The notes beneath the pieces were generated by a model. It did no database searches. It was not told the origin of the DNA and saw only the letters and a list, made by a program, of their open reading frames with translations. From positions 1-13,794 of the forward strand of contig CAMETB010000026.1 of assembly GCA_945936265.1 (NCBI GenBank): DNA of 13,794 nt. Reading direction: 5' to 3'. This document shows, in pieces, positions 5,540-13,794 of the stretch. A program made the position numbers and the translations under genes. Position 1 is the first letter of the stretch, and every line of letters begins with the position of its first letter. The stretch comes from an uncultured Clostridia bacterium. GTDB lineage: Bacteria > Bacillota > Clostridia > Oscillospirales > CAG-272.

Positions 5540-8500
5540 CTATTGCAAAACCACGGAGTCGGCGCCGAGAATATCTTTGAGAATTGACAGTATATTGTCG
5601 TTTACCGATATCGTAAGGCCCGACGCCTTTACATATTTCTTTGTTTTACAATTGTAAAAAATGATTTCCGTGTCGCCCTTGAATCCTTTCAGTGTATCAA
5701 TAATTTCGGAAACTATTGGGGAGTTTGTATCCTCTACTTTCAGAAAGAGCCTTTTTGTAATCGTGTCATCCGGTATATACTCCGAGTTTTCCGTGAGGTA
5801 CTCTGCGCCGTTCATTATAACTTTACTTTCTTCTTCGTCGCGTTTCGATACCGTGCCGTCTATATAAATCACGTTTTCTTCCGTCAGAAGATCCGAAAAT
5901 TGCCCGTAGATTTTCGGAAAAGCGATAACTTCAATTTCTCCTCCCCCGTCATAGATACCGACAAAAGCCATATTGTCACCGTTTTTCGTTTTCTTTACCG
6001 TTCTCGATGTCACAATACCCGCAACTCTTACCTTTTGCTTGTCTTTTATCTTTCCGCAAAGTATATCAGATATTGGCACGGGATTTATTTTAGACAAATG
6101 CCTACTATACGAATCGAGTACCCTGCCCGAAAAATACATACCGAGGACTTCTTTTTCACAGGAAAGAAGTTCTTTTTTGTCCATCTCGGGAATGTCGGGA
6201 TATCTGAACTTAGGCATAGATGCGTTTACTTCATCACTTCCCATAAGCAAAGTCAGATCGAGCTGACCGTTTGACGTTGTTTTTGAAATGCTTGCGGCGC
6301 TGTCAACTATCTCCTGATAAACCGCAAGAAGCCGAGAACGGTGGATACCGAGGGAGTCAAATGCGCCCGCTTTTATAAGCGATTCAACTTGTCTCTTATT
6401 TATGTCCTCGTCTTTAAGACGAAATACAAAATCTTCAAAAGATGCATATTTACCGTTCTCACGACGATTTTCTACAATTGCAGAAATAAAGTTTTTGCCT
6501 ACATTTTTAATCGCCAGAAGACCGAAAAGTATCTTCCCGTCATCCACCGAGAAACAGACGTCACTCGTATTTACATCGGGAGGTAAAACGCAAATGCCCA
6601 TCTTCCCGCACTCGTCTATATATTCCGTCATCTTTTCCGTATTTCCGAGTACAGAGGTTATAAGAGACGCGTAATACTCTTTCGTGAATTTTGATTTCAG
6701 ATATGCGGTCCGATAGGATATTACGGCGTATGCGGCGGCATGGCTTTTATTGAACGCATATTTTGCAAAGCTTTCCATCTCGTCAAAAAGTGACGCGGCA
6801 ACATCCTCTGAAACTCCGTTTTTCAAAGCGCCCTCAATAAATGTGCTTCTCTCTTTTTTCATCTCCTCGGTCTTTTTCTTGGACATCATTCTGCGCACGA
6901 TATCCGCACGACCGTAGGAATAACCGCCCACACGGCTGAAAATCTGCATTACCTGTTCCTGATAGACTATGCATCCGTAAGTTGATCTGAGTATAGGCTC
7001 GACAAGAGGCGTCTTATATTCTATCTTTGCCCTGTTGTGCCGTCTTTCTATATACAACGGTATCGAGTCCATAGGACCGGGGCGGTAAAGCGCTATACAC
7101 GCTATAATATCGTCTATACATTCAGGCTGAAGTCTTATAAGCACTTGCTTTATTCCGTCGGACTCAAGCTGGAAAACTCCGTCCGTTTTGCCCGAAGAAA
7201 TAAATTTATAGGTGTCCTTATCGTCAATCTGTATTTTTGTTATATCAAAGTCGGGTATTCTCTTTTTTATCAGTTTTTCCGTATCCGAGATGATAGTTAA
7301 ATATCGGAGTGCGAGAAAATCGAATTTCAGAAGTCCGAGTTTTGCAACGGTATCCATATCGTACTGCGTTACCGTTATATCGCCGTTTACCGCAAGCGGA
7401 AGATATTCAACAAGCGGTTTGTCAGTTATAACCACCCCGGCGGCATGCGTCGACGCATGGCGAGGCATACCCTCTATCGCCATCGCGGTATCGTAAAGTT
7501 GTTTTATTTTTGCGTCGTTATTGTAAAGTTTGCGTATTTCTTCACTCTCGTCAAATGCCTCTTTCAGGGTGGCATTCAATCTTTTCGGGATATTTTTGCA
7601 TATAAGATCAACATCGGAGTAAGGCACTTCAAGAACACGACCGACGTCGCGTACAGCCGCCTTTGCAGCCATTGTACCGAATGTCACTATCTGCGCCACA
7701 TGATCGGCGCCGTATTTCCTTTTAACATACTCTATTACTTCGTCACGGCGTTCATAACAGAAATCGGTATCTATATCGGGCATACTTACACGCTCTATAT
7801 TGAGAAATCTCTCGAAAAGCAATTCGAATTTTATAGAGTCAACGTCGGTTATACCGAGCAGAAACGCCACAAGACTCCCCGCCCCCGAGCCTCTGCCGGG
7901 GCCTACCGGAATACCGTTTGTCTTTGCGTAATTTATAAAATCCCAGACTATAAGGAAATAATCGTCATAGCCCATTTCATGAATGACGCCGAGTTCATAT
8001 CCTATTCTGTCACGATACTCTTTTTCGGGGTGCTCGTCGGTAAAAACTATCCTGCCGCTTTTTATTTTCTTATCAAAACCGTCGTACGTGAGTTTCTTAA
8101 GATATTCATACGCCGTTGTTTCGTTGTTTAACGGATATTTCGGAAGTTTGGTTTTGCCGAATTCAAACGAGAAATTGCATTGCTCCGCAATTTTCACCGT
8201 GTTTGATACGGCGTTTTCATATTCCCCGAACAATCCCGCCATCTCTTCTGCGCTCTTCATATAAAATTCATTCGTCGGAAAAGCTATCTTCGGGGTTTCG
8301 GAAATTGTTGTGTTTGTCTGTATCGACATAAGAATCGACTGTATATAGGCGTCGGATTTTTTAATGTAATGAACATCGTTTGTGCATACAAGCGGTGCCC
8401 CCGTCTTTTCGGAGAGAGTTACAAGTGCCGCATTTACGGTAGTCTGATCGGAAATTCCGTGGTTCTGAAGCTCGAGATAGAAATTTTCACGTCCGAAAAT

Positions 8501-8989
8501 ATTCTGCATAAGCCTTATATATTCCTCTGCGCCTTTTATATTTCCGGCTACTATGCAGTGAGGAATATATCCGGCAAGACAGGCGGAAAGGGCAATTAAG
8601 CCCTCGCTATGCGTTCTTAAAATTTCTATATCTATTCTCGGCTTTATATAAAAGCCTTCCGTATAACCCGAGGAAACGAGATATGACAGGTTTTTATATC
8701 CGACTTCGTCTTTTACGAGAAGAACGAGATGAGAGTACGCACTGCCGTTTACCTTGCTTTTCTCAAATCTGTCGGAGGGAGCAACATAGGCCTCACAGCC
8801 TATTATGGGCTTTATCCCTTCGTCAACGCAGGATTTATAAAACTCTACTGCGCCGAACATATTGCCGTGGTCCGTTATGGCAACCGCACTCTGACCGAGT
8901 TCTTTTGCTCTTTTGGGAATATCCTTTATCCTGCACGCTCCGTCAAGCAGACTGTATTCGCTGTGCAGGTGCAAATGTACAAAGTCCAT
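5540..8989 (-). CDS. dnaE: DNA polymerase III alpha subunit, DnaE type
   Basis: Replicative DNA polymerase of family C; in Firmicutes DnaE normally works beside PolC, extending primers on the lagging strand. 1149 residues, full length. The N-terminal PHP domain has HLHLHSEYSLLDG (5-17), ITDHGN (38-43), CEAYVA (65-70) and NDVHY (204-208), so the metal-site motifs look retained. The polymerase core has GPGRGSGAGSLVAF (363-376), the catalytic aspartates in PDIDTDF (D405, D407) and a third in KFDFLALR (D557), plus LYRPGPM (634-640). GQLDLTL (908-914) resembles a sliding-clamp binding peptide. An OB-fold follows at about 985-1060 (KVRVAGIVTS onward). Start ATG at 8989 has AAGGAG 7 nt upstream. It is the last gene of the leftward train, 34 bp after whiA, and no T-tailed terminator is visible where it meets the BofC-like gene. 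Confidence 0.98.
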   Translation of the reverse strand: MDFVHLHLHSEYSLLDGACRIKDIPKRAKELGQSAVAITDHGNMFGAVEFYKSCVDEGIKPIIGCEAYVAPSDRFEKSKVNGSAYSHLVLLVKDEVGYKNLSYLVSSGYTEGFYIKPRIDIEILRTHSEGLIALSACLAGYIPHCIVAGNIKGAEEYIRLMQNIFGRENFYLELQNHGISDQTTVNAALVTLSEKTGAPLVCTNDVHYIKKSDAYIQSILMSIQTNTTISETPKIAFPTNEFYMKSAEEMAGLFGEYENAVSNTVKIAEQCNFSFEFGKTKLPKYPLNNETTAYEYLKKLTYDGFDKKIKSGRIVFTDEHPEKEYRDRIGYELGVIHEMGYDDYFLIVWDFINYAKTNGIPVGPGRGSGAGSLVAFLLGITDVDSIKFELLFERFLNIERVSMPDIDTDFCYERRDEVIEYVKRKYGADHVAQIVTFGTMAAKAAVRDVGRVLEVPYSDVDLICKNIPKRLNATLKEAFDESEEIRKLYNNDAKIKQLYDTAMAIEGMPRHASTHAAGVVITDKPLVEYLPLAVNGDITVTQYDMDTVAKLGLLKFDFLALRYLTIISDTEKLIKKRIPDFDITKIQIDDKDTYKFISSGKTDGVFQLESDGIKQVLIRLQPECIDDIIACIALYRPGPMDSIPLYIERRHNRAKIEYKTPLVEPILRSTYGCIVYQEQVMQIFSRVGGYSYGRADIVRRMMSKKKTEEMKKERSTFIEGALKNGVSEDVAASLFDEMESFAKYAFNKSHAAAYAVISYRTAYLKSKFTKEYYASLITSVLGNTEKMTEYIDECGKMGICVLPPDVNTSDVCFSVDDGKILFGLLAIKNVGKNFISAIVENRRENGKYASFEDFVFRLKDEDINKRQVESLIKAGAFDSLGIHRSRLLAVYQEIVDSAASISKTTSNGQLDLTLLMGSDEVNASMPKFRYPDIPEMDKKELLSCEKEVLGMYFSGRVLDSYSRHLSKINPVPISDILCGKIKDKQKVRVAGIVTSRTVKKTKNGDNMAFVGIYDGGGEIEVIAFPKIYGQFSDLLTEENVIYIDGTVSKRDEEESKVIMNGAEYLTENSEYIPDDTITKRLFLKVEDTNSPIVSEIIDTLKGFKGDTEIIFYNCKTKKYVKASGLTISVNDNILSILKDILGADSVVLQ

Positions 8990-9023
8990 AATATCTCTCC
9001 TTTCCGCATTATTGCCCGTAAAA

Positions 9024-9899
9024 TTATTGCTTGTCCTTTTTTATTTTGTCATAGAAAGCGACTATTCTCTCAAGCCTGTGATAAACGCCCGACTTTGATA
9101 TCGGAGGGTCGAATTTTTTTCCGAGGTCCGAAAAATTGAGTTCTTCAAACTCGATTCTTTTCTCTGCCGCCTCTTTCAACTGATCCGTCAGAAGCTCAAA
9201 ATCTCCGCTTTTTTTGAGTTCGTTTATCACCGATATGTATTTTTTGGAGGCGTTTACCGATTTGCTTATGTTTGCTGAGTCGCAGTTGGTCGCCCTGTTT
9301 GCATTGTTTCTGAGTTCCTTGCGTATCTGCTCGTTTATAAGAGTAAAAGCGGCATTATTGGCGCCTATTAAGGCGAGAAAGTCCTCTATTTTTGTGCTTT
9401 CCTTTATGTAAAGCACATGTTTTGAATTTCTTATTCCGTATTTTGCGTCAATTCCCATTGACGAAAGAACGGAGGAAACTGTTGAAGCGCCGTCTCCGTT
9501 ATCGAAAACAAACTCAAGCCTGTAAGAGTTTTGCGGATTGATAAGCGTTGCGTGAGATAAAAACATACCCTTCATGTAATATTCCGCACAATGAGGGCAT
9601 CTGAAAAGAAAATTCTTATATTCGGCAAATGTAGAATATTTGATAAAGTCAGCGTTTACAGACAATTCTCCGTTTTTTGTTTCATGAAAAAATTTTTTCT
9701 TTGAGTTTAAGAAAGCACAGGTCTCAGAAAACAGCTTTTCAATTTCGGCATTTGTCGTTTTTAAAAACAGCCTGCCTTCTTTAGAACGTGAGAACGACAT
9801 TATCCCATAAATAAGGGAAAATGCGCAACAGGTTTTTATTCTTGATTTTTGCGTGTCCGCCGCAAGTTGGCTTTTTACACTGACGGAAAACGATTTCAT
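9024..9899 (-). CDS. whiA: WhiA-family DNA-binding regulator
   Basis: WhiA joins a degenerate LAGLIDADG-type domain to a C-terminal helix-turn-helix. It activates sporulation genes in actinobacteria and affects division and chromosome segregation in Firmicutes. 291 residues, slightly short of the usual 310-330. The helix-turn-helix half is clear: LRNNANRATNCDSANISKSV (196-215) and PPISKSGVYHRLERI (265-279). The N-terminal half (KSQLAA, then MKGMFLSHATLINPQNSYRLEF at about 109-130) is more diverged and carries a CPHC pair (101-104) in place of the usual CCRRA. Start ATG at 9899 has GGAG at 9906-9909; the murB stop codon overlaps this ribosome-binding region with only 3 nt between the genes, implying translational coupling. 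The usual neighbours rapZ and yvcK are missing between murB and whiA. Confidence 0.96.
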   Translation of the reverse strand: MKSFSVSVKSQLAADTQKSRIKTCCAFSLIYGIMSFSRSKEGRLFLKTTNAEIEKLFSETCAFLNSKKKFFHETKNGELSVNADFIKYSTFAEYKNFLFRCPHCAEYYMKGMFLSHATLINPQNSYRLEFVFDNGDGASTVSSVLSSMGIDAKYGIRNSKHVLYIKESTKIEDFLALIGANNAAFTLINEQIRKELRNNANRATNCDSANISKSVNASKKYISVINELKKSGDFELLTDQLKEAAEKRIEFEELNFSDLGKKFDPPISKSGVYHRLERIVAFYDKIKKDKQ

Positions 9900-9902
9900 T
9901 TT

Positions 9903-10808
9903 TCACTCCATATAAATTATTTCTTCTTCGAGTTCTGTCCCGCTTTTATGCCTGATTACTATCTTTATGATCTCAATCAGTTTAAGCAGGTCCTTTGCGG
10001 TGCCGTCCTTTTTGTTTATTATAAAGCCGGCGTGTTTTTCGGAGACGGAAACACCGCCGAGGGTAAGTCCCTTCAGTCCCGCCTCGTCTATAAGCTTTGA
10101 GGCATATAGTCCTCTCGGTCTTTTAAAGACGCTCCCTGCGCTCGGAAAGTCGAGCGGCTGGCTCATGCTCCTTCTTTTAAGAAAGTCGCTCATTTTGGCT
10201 CTTATTGCCTCTTTATCGCCTTTGCAAAGATGAAATCTGCTCTCTAAAGCAACAAGATTTTTATTTCCCGAAAAAGCGGAATGCTTTATATAGTAGTCGT
10301 GTTCTTTGGCACCGAGTACATATATGCTGTTGTTTTCAACATCAATAACCCTGCTCTCCCGGAGTATATCGGAAACGGAAGACCCGAAGGCAGAGGCATT
10401 CATACATACCGCACCGCCGACGCTACCCGGTATACCGAATAAAAATTCCATACCACAAAGACCGTTTTCCATGGCGACCTTTGCACATTCCGTAAGTGAT
10501 GCTCCGCACTCTGCGACAAGCGTATCTCCTTCCGTATATATTCTGTTCAGCCTTGACGTAACTATTACCGCGCCGCCGTAATTTCCGTCGCAAAAAAACG
10601 AATTTGTCCCGTTCCCGAGCACCACATACTTATATCCGTTTTCATGCGATATTTTCAGAACTTGAGCGAGCTCGCCCTCCGTATCTGGATAAACAATAAG
10701 ATCCGCGGTTCCCCCTATTCTGAACGAAACAAGAGATGACGTTTTTGCATTTCTTTCATAATGCACTTCATTTTTTCCGAGGTAATCAGTAAGCGCACGA
10801 TAATCCAT
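9903..10808 (-). CDS. murB: UDP-N-acetylenolpyruvoylglucosamine reductase
   Basis: Reduces UDP-GlcNAc-enolpyruvate to UDP-MurNAc with NADPH and FAD, the second committed step of cytoplasmic peptidoglycan precursor synthesis. 301 residues from the chosen ATG. The FAD-binding region has FRIGG (29-33), LGNGTNSFF (65-73) and IPGSVGGAVCMNASAFG (126-142). The catalytic serine lies in PSAGSVFKRP (about S226), followed by LIDEAGLKG and GGVSVSEKHAGFIIN, with the catalytic glutamate near the end in TELEEEI. I prefer ATG at 10808, with GGAGG at 10815-10819 (6-nt spacing); the GTG at 10814 directly abuts GGAGG and is unlikely. It starts 2 nt after the HAD gene's stop codon and ends 3 nt before whiA, so it is embedded in an operon. 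Confidence 0.97.
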   Translation of the reverse strand: MDYRALTDYLGKNEVHYERNAKTSSLVSFRIGGTADLIVYPDTEGELAQVLKISHENGYKYVVLGNGTNSFFCDGNYGGAVIVTSRLNRIYTEGDTLVAECGASLTECAKVAMENGLCGMEFLFGIPGSVGGAVCMNASAFGSSVSDILRESRVIDVENNSIYVLGAKEHDYYIKHSAFSGNKNLVALESRFHLCKGDKEAIRAKMSDFLKRRSMSQPLDFPSAGSVFKRPRGLYASKLIDEAGLKGLTLGGVSVSEKHAGFIINKKDGTAKDLLKLIEIIKIVIRHKSGTELEEEIIYME

Positions 10809-10810
10809 AT

Positions 10811-11497
10811 TCACCCTCCGATAATACCGAAAATGTCAGAAAGACTATTTACAGTATATGTCGGAGCGTAATCTTTTGTATTCTCATTATTTTTTTGGTT
10901 AAGCCAGCAGGTATCTATCTCCGAATTTATTCCACCGAGTATATCGGAGCCGAGAGAATCGCCGATTATCAGGCATTCTTCCCTTTTTGCGCCGGTCTTT
11001 TCAAGTACGTAGTCAAAATACTCTTTTGCAGGTTTTGCAAATCCCACGCTTTCCGATATAAATATCCCGTCAACGTAATCGCAAAGACCGCTTTTTTCAA
11101 ATCTTCTCTTCTGAACGCCTATATTGCCGTTTGTAACTATGTAAATCTTTTTGCCGAGAGAGCGCAGTTTTCGGCACACGTCAAGAGCGCCGTCATAGAG
11201 TATTGACTGCTCGGCAAGGAGATGGGTATATTCCCCGGCAACGCGCTCCCCATCGTCAAGATGCACCTTTGCCATGGAAAAGATTATTTCAAATCTCTTT
11301 ACCTTTAGTCGCTCTCTTGTGATTTTCCCCTGCTCGAGTTCTTCCCACAGAGATTTATTTATTCCCGAATATATCGGGATAAAATCGTTTGGGATATTAT
11401 ATTTTCCGAAAATTGCGGATACTGCGTTTTTCTCCGCCATATCAAAATCGAAAAGCGTATTGTCGGCATCGAGTAAAATAACGTTGTATCTTTTCAT
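10811..11497 (-). CDS. HAD-superfamily phosphatase, subfamily IA (YjjG-like nucleotidase)
   Basis: 228 residues. Haloacid-dehalogenase motifs are in order: DADNTLFDFD (D10 nucleophile, D12), VTNGN (T122), the lysine of FAKPAKEYF (K155), and GDSLGSDILGG (D180, D185). The cap region between 15 and 100 is helical. The DADNTLFDFD start and the VGFAKPAKEYFDYVL segment resemble the YjjG/YfnB group, which dephosphorylates pyrimidine or modified nucleotides in a house-cleaning role; the substrate here is not established by sequence. Start ATG at 11497 follows the recN stop codon by 1 nt (TGA-A-ATG), and the nearest purine-rich site (AAGGA) is about 11 nt away, so translation probably depends on coupling to recN. 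Its stop overlaps the ribosome-binding region of murB. Confidence 0.92.
   Translation of the reverse strand: MKRYNVILLDADNTLFDFDMAEKNAVSAIFGKYNIPNDFIPIYSGINKSLWEELEQGKITRERLKVKRFEIIFSMAKVHLDDGERVAGEYTHLLAEQSILYDGALDVCRKLRSLGKKIYIVTNGNIGVQKRRFEKSGLCDYVDGIFISESVGFAKPAKEYFDYVLEKTGAKREECLIIGDSLGSDILGGINSEIDTCWLNQKNNENTKDYAPTYTVNSLSDIFGIIGG
10815..10819 (-). promoter_or_regulatory. Ribosome-binding site deciding the murB start
   Basis: GGAGG six nt before ATG at 10808. It lies in the last sense codons of the HAD gene, and the HAD stop codon (10811-10813) falls between it and the ATG. Confidence 0.75.
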
Positions 11498-11498
11498 T

Positions 11499-13202
11499 TC
11501 AGCAAAGTTCCTTCGCTTGCTTTAAAAGATCTCTTGCGGCGGCGTACTGCTTTTCCGTTACGTTTATTCCGCCGATAATCCTTGCTATTTCGTCAACTCT
11601 TTCACCTTCGTCAAGCAGGTGTACGCTTGACTGCGCCCTTCCGTCAACCTCGGACTTCTTTATAAGGAAATGATTGTCGGCAAGTGACGCTATCTGCGCC
11701 GAATGGGTTACACAAAGAGTCTGTGCGCTTTTTGATATCTCTGAAAGTTTTATTCCTATCTTCTGTGACGTGCTTCCCGAAACTCCCGTGTCTATCTCGT
11801 CGAATATTACCGTTTTTGCGCCGTTTTCCGTTGAAATTGTGCTCTTTAATGCAAGCATTATCCTTGAAAGTTCTCCGCCCGACGCTATTTTGCTCATGGG
11901 AGAGGGTTCCTCGCCGACATTGGTGGCTATCATAAACTCAACATCATCATATCCGTTTTGTCCGAGAACGGTTTTTCCGTCCCTCTCCACCTTTTTTACG
12001 GATATTTCGAATATAACCTTCGGCATATCGAGAAATTCAAGTGCGCTCTTTACTGCCTTTGAAAGACTTTTTGCTCCGCTTTCCCTCTTTTCGTGAATTT
12101 TGTCTGCAAGCAAAAGCCCCTCGGCGTACAGTTTCTTATATTCGCCTTTGAGTTCTTCTTCTCTTTCCTCTCCGTCCTCGAGCAATTTGAGTTTGTTTTC
12201 CGCATTTTTACCAAACTCTATCACCTGAGCCACAGAGGAGCCGTATTTTCGCTCCAATTTCTGAATGAGGGCAAGTCTGCCGTCAACCGCCTCAAGTTTC
12301 TTCTCCGGGTCTTCAGACTCGTCAAAACCGCATATATCGTGCGCCCTCTCGGCAATATCCGTAATTTCACACTTATAAGAAGACAGCTTTTCAGCCATTT
12401 CCGCAGCGGACGGCTCATATTCCGAGAGGCGCTCAAGAGCGTCTATTGCCTTGCCTATCAAAACGGTTGCGCTGACTCCGCTTTCATTGTTGACAAGCGC
12501 TTTATACACCGTTGATGACTGCTTTATTATCTTTTCCGACTCTCTTAATTTATTTCTTAAAGTTATGAGTTTTTCTTCCTCGTCGGGGTCTTTCAGTTTA
12601 GCCGCGCTTATCTCTTTTATCTGGAATTTAAGGATATCGACCATCATTTCCTTTTGCTTGTTTGCCTCGGAAATTTCCTTGATTTCGTTTTTGATTTTTC
12701 CGAGTTTTTCATAAATTACGGAGTACGCGGAAAGTTCTTTTTCACACTCGGAATATCCGTCAAGCATAAGAGTCTGGTTTGATTTGCTCATAAAGCTCTG
12801 GCTTTCGTTCTGCCCGTGAATGTTTATAAGCTGCTGCCCTATAGCTTTCAGTTGTACGAGAGTTGACGCTCTCGAGTTTATTTTTACAGTGCTTTTTCCG
12901 TCGGAGGTAATCGCCCTTGAGAGTGAGAATGCGTCGTCCCTGTCGTACGGTATCCCGTACTCGTCACAAGCCGCATAGACTTCGTCTCCCACATCCGAAA
13001 ACAGCGCGCTGACAAAAGCCCTGTCCTCGCCCTGCCTTATGATTTCCTTTGAGGCCTTTGCTCCGAGCAGCAGAGATATGGAATCTATTATAACCGACTT
13101 ACCGGCTCCTGTCTCTCCGGTAAATACATTGAAACCGTCGGGAAGGCTTATATCTATGTTTTTTGCGACGGCTACGTTTTCAATATGCAAAAAATCAAGC
13201 AT
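11499..13202 (-). CDS. recN: DNA repair protein RecN (SMC-like ATPase)
   Basis: Acts early in recombinational repair of double-strand breaks, holding DNA ends together. 567 residues, normal length. The N-terminal ATPase half has GETGAGKS (29-36, Walker A) and HGQNE (129-133, Q-loop). A central coiled-coil region (about 155-390) is rich in Lys/Glu heptads. The C-terminal half has SGGELSR (441-447, ABC signature) and VIFDEIDTGVSG (465-476, Walker B and D-loop), then LCVTHSAQIA (496-505, switch histidine H500). Start ATG at 13202 follows a GGGGGG ribosome-binding tract (13207-13212), atypical beside the GGAGG used nearby. It lies 14 bp after argR, a classic Firmicute pairing; no SOS box is visible directly upstream. 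Confidence 0.98.
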   Translation of the reverse strand: MLDFLHIENVAVAKNIDISLPDGFNVFTGETGAGKSVIIDSISLLLGAKASKEIIRQGEDRAFVSALFSDVGDEVYAACDEYGIPYDRDDAFSLSRAITSDGKSTVKINSRASTLVQLKAIGQQLINIHGQNESQSFMSKSNQTLMLDGYSECEKELSAYSVIYEKLGKIKNEIKEISEANKQKEMMVDILKFQIKEISAAKLKDPDEEEKLITLRNKLRESEKIIKQSSTVYKALVNNESGVSATVLIGKAIDALERLSEYEPSAAEMAEKLSSYKCEITDIAERAHDICGFDESEDPEKKLEAVDGRLALIQKLERKYGSSVAQVIEFGKNAENKLKLLEDGEEREEELKGEYKKLYAEGLLLADKIHEKRESGAKSLSKAVKSALEFLDMPKVIFEISVKKVERDGKTVLGQNGYDDVEFMIATNVGEEPSPMSKIASGGELSRIMLALKSTISTENGAKTVIFDEIDTGVSGSTSQKIGIKLSEISKSAQTLCVTHSAQIASLADNHFLIKKSEVDGRAQSSVHLLDEGERVDEIARIIGGINVTEKQYAAARDLLKQAKELC

Positions 13203-13216
13203 TTTTCCCCCCGATA

Positions 13217-13663
13217 TTACTTTCCGGCAAGTTTGCCGATCTTGTCCCTTAACACAGCCCCCGCCTCTTCGGATCTTGCGACGATTATTATGGTATCGTC
13301 TCCCGCAACAGAACCGAGGATGCTCTCATCGTTTAACGAATCTATGCCTGCGCACACCGCATTGGCAAGCCCGGGGTTAGTCTTTATGACTACATTGTTA
13401 AGAGATGCGGCGACATATTTTATCGATGAAAAAAGCGCATGATTGTATTTTGACGCGTCGTCGCTTTCCGTCTTCGGAGCAACATATCTGTAAACTCCGT
13501 CAACCGTAACTTTCAGAAGACGGAGCTCTCTTATATCTCTTGAAGCGGTTGCCTGCGTTGCGCTGTAGCCTTCCCTTTTAAGAGCGTTTATGAGTTCTTC
13601 CTGCGTAGCTACTACTTCTTTTTCGATAATATCCAGTATTTTTTCCTGCCTTTTTGATTTCAT
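13217..13663 (-). CDS. argR: Arginine repressor ArgR/AhrC
   Basis: Hexameric arginine-responsive regulator that represses arginine biosynthesis and may activate its breakdown. 148 residues, standard length. The N-terminal winged helix contains TQEELINALKREGYSATQATASRDIREL (20-47 region), with SRDI as the recognition-helix signature. The C-terminal oligomerisation/arginine-binding domain carries VVIKTNPGLANAVCAGID (91-108) and GSVAGDDTIIIVARS (117-131), with D122-D123 as the expected ligand-contacting pair. Start ATG at 13663 has GGAGG with 5-nt spacing. It lies 15 bp after the tlyA-type gene and 14 bp before recN, in the usual tlyA-argR-recN order. No ARG box is obvious in the short gap before it. 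Confidence 0.98.
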   Translation of the reverse strand: MKSKRQEKILDIIEKEVVATQEELINALKREGYSATQATASRDIRELRLLKVTVDGVYRYVAPKTESDDASKYNHALFSSIKYVAASLNNVVIKTNPGLANAVCAGIDSLNDESILGSVAGDDTIIIVARSEEAGAVLRDKIGKLAGK

Positions 13664-13678
13664 AATCTCCTCCGGTAT

Positions 13679-13794
13679 TTATCTTAAAACGATATTTTTT
13701 ATTGTTTTCTCATCAAGTGTGCCGCCCGAGCGTGAAAAAGCGCAAAGGTATTCGGTATTACCGTCCCCTCCCTTTATCGGGGATTCGATAAAAG
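13679..13794 (-). CDS. tlyA: TlyA-family rRNA methyltransferase, C-terminal end (cut by window edge)
   Basis: The minus strand from the window edge gives 37 residues ending in TAA at 13679-13681. The fragment contains SPIKGGDGNTEYL, which fits the conserved SPIKGPEGNxEFL segment near the C-terminus of TlyA (putative rRNA 2'-O-methyltransferase, also called hemolysin A), followed by a short tail ending IKNIVLR. Position supports this: tlyA directly precedes argR-recN in many Firmicutes. The catalytic Rossmann domain and S4 domain lie outside the window, so the assignment rests on one motif plus gene order. Confidence 0.8.
   Translation of the reverse strand, partial: FIESPIKGGDGNTEYLCAFSRSGGTLDEKTIKNIVLR

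Noticed and set aside
7445..8131. Long plus-strand open frame (228 codons) opposite dnaE
   Set aside because: It lies wholly antisense to well-conserved DnaE polymerase motifs, has no good ribosome-binding site, and its translation matches no family I know. It is a mirror of the dnaE codon pattern.
10811..10814. GTG at 10814 as the murB start, giving a 4-base overlap with the HAD gene
   Set aside because: GGAGG lies immediately against the GTG with no spacing, while ATG at 10808 has an ideal 6-nt spacing.
11674..12515. Several plus-strand open frames of 83-140 codons opposite recN
   Set aside because: All are antisense to conserved RecN ATPase and coiled-coil sequence, lack ribosome-binding sites, and have low-complexity Ser/Phe-rich translations typical of shadows.

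Overview
The window looks like the chromosome of a spore-lineage, low-to-moderate GC Firmicute of the class Clostridia. The evidence is the WhiA, ArgR/RecN and DnaE protein types, the heavy use of ATA (Ile) and AGA (Arg) codons, strong AAGGAG/GGAGG ribosome-binding sites, frequent GTG/TTG starts, and a small protein with a BofC-like C-terminal domain. No genus can be named from the sequence alone. Every call rests on reading motifs by eye; no database was searched.

Layout. Almost everything reads leftward (minus strand). The right part (13794 down to 5540) is one tight gene train: the C-terminal end of a TlyA-type rRNA methyltransferase, argR, recN, a YjjG-like HAD phosphatase, murB, whiA and dnaE. 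Gaps are 1 to 34 bp, and several stop codons sit inside or next to the next gene's ribosome-binding site. The only rightward gene is a small membrane-anchored BofC-like protein (5168-5539). Its stop codon directly abuts the dnaE stop codon, and it diverges from a class A penicillin-binding protein (2870-5086). Left of that PBP lie a five-helix TspO/MBR-like membrane protein, an HPr-like protein lacking the phosphorylatable histidine, a D,D-carboxypeptidase (dacF/dacA type), and the N-terminal half of glucose-6-phosphate isomerase, which runs off the left edge.

How the genes fit together. Cell-wall growth is the main theme: MurB makes the UDP-MurNAc precursor, the class A PBP polymerises and cross-links, and the carboxypeptidase trims stem peptides. 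WhiA, DnaE, RecN and ArgR add division/chromosome control, replication, recombination repair and arginine control. Pgi and the HPr-like protein touch central carbon metabolism.

Regulatory signals visible: a consensus sigma-A promoter (TTGACA-17-TATAAT) before the HPr-like gene; a 24-nt palindromic terminator after it; a second terminator after the PBP gene whose 3' arm contains the next gene's ribosome-binding site; and a weak promoter candidate before pgi. No stretch over 300 bases lacks a gene. I see no mobile element, CRISPR array, tRNA, rRNA or defence island. This is an ordinary housekeeping region with a few local oddities, not an obvious new system.
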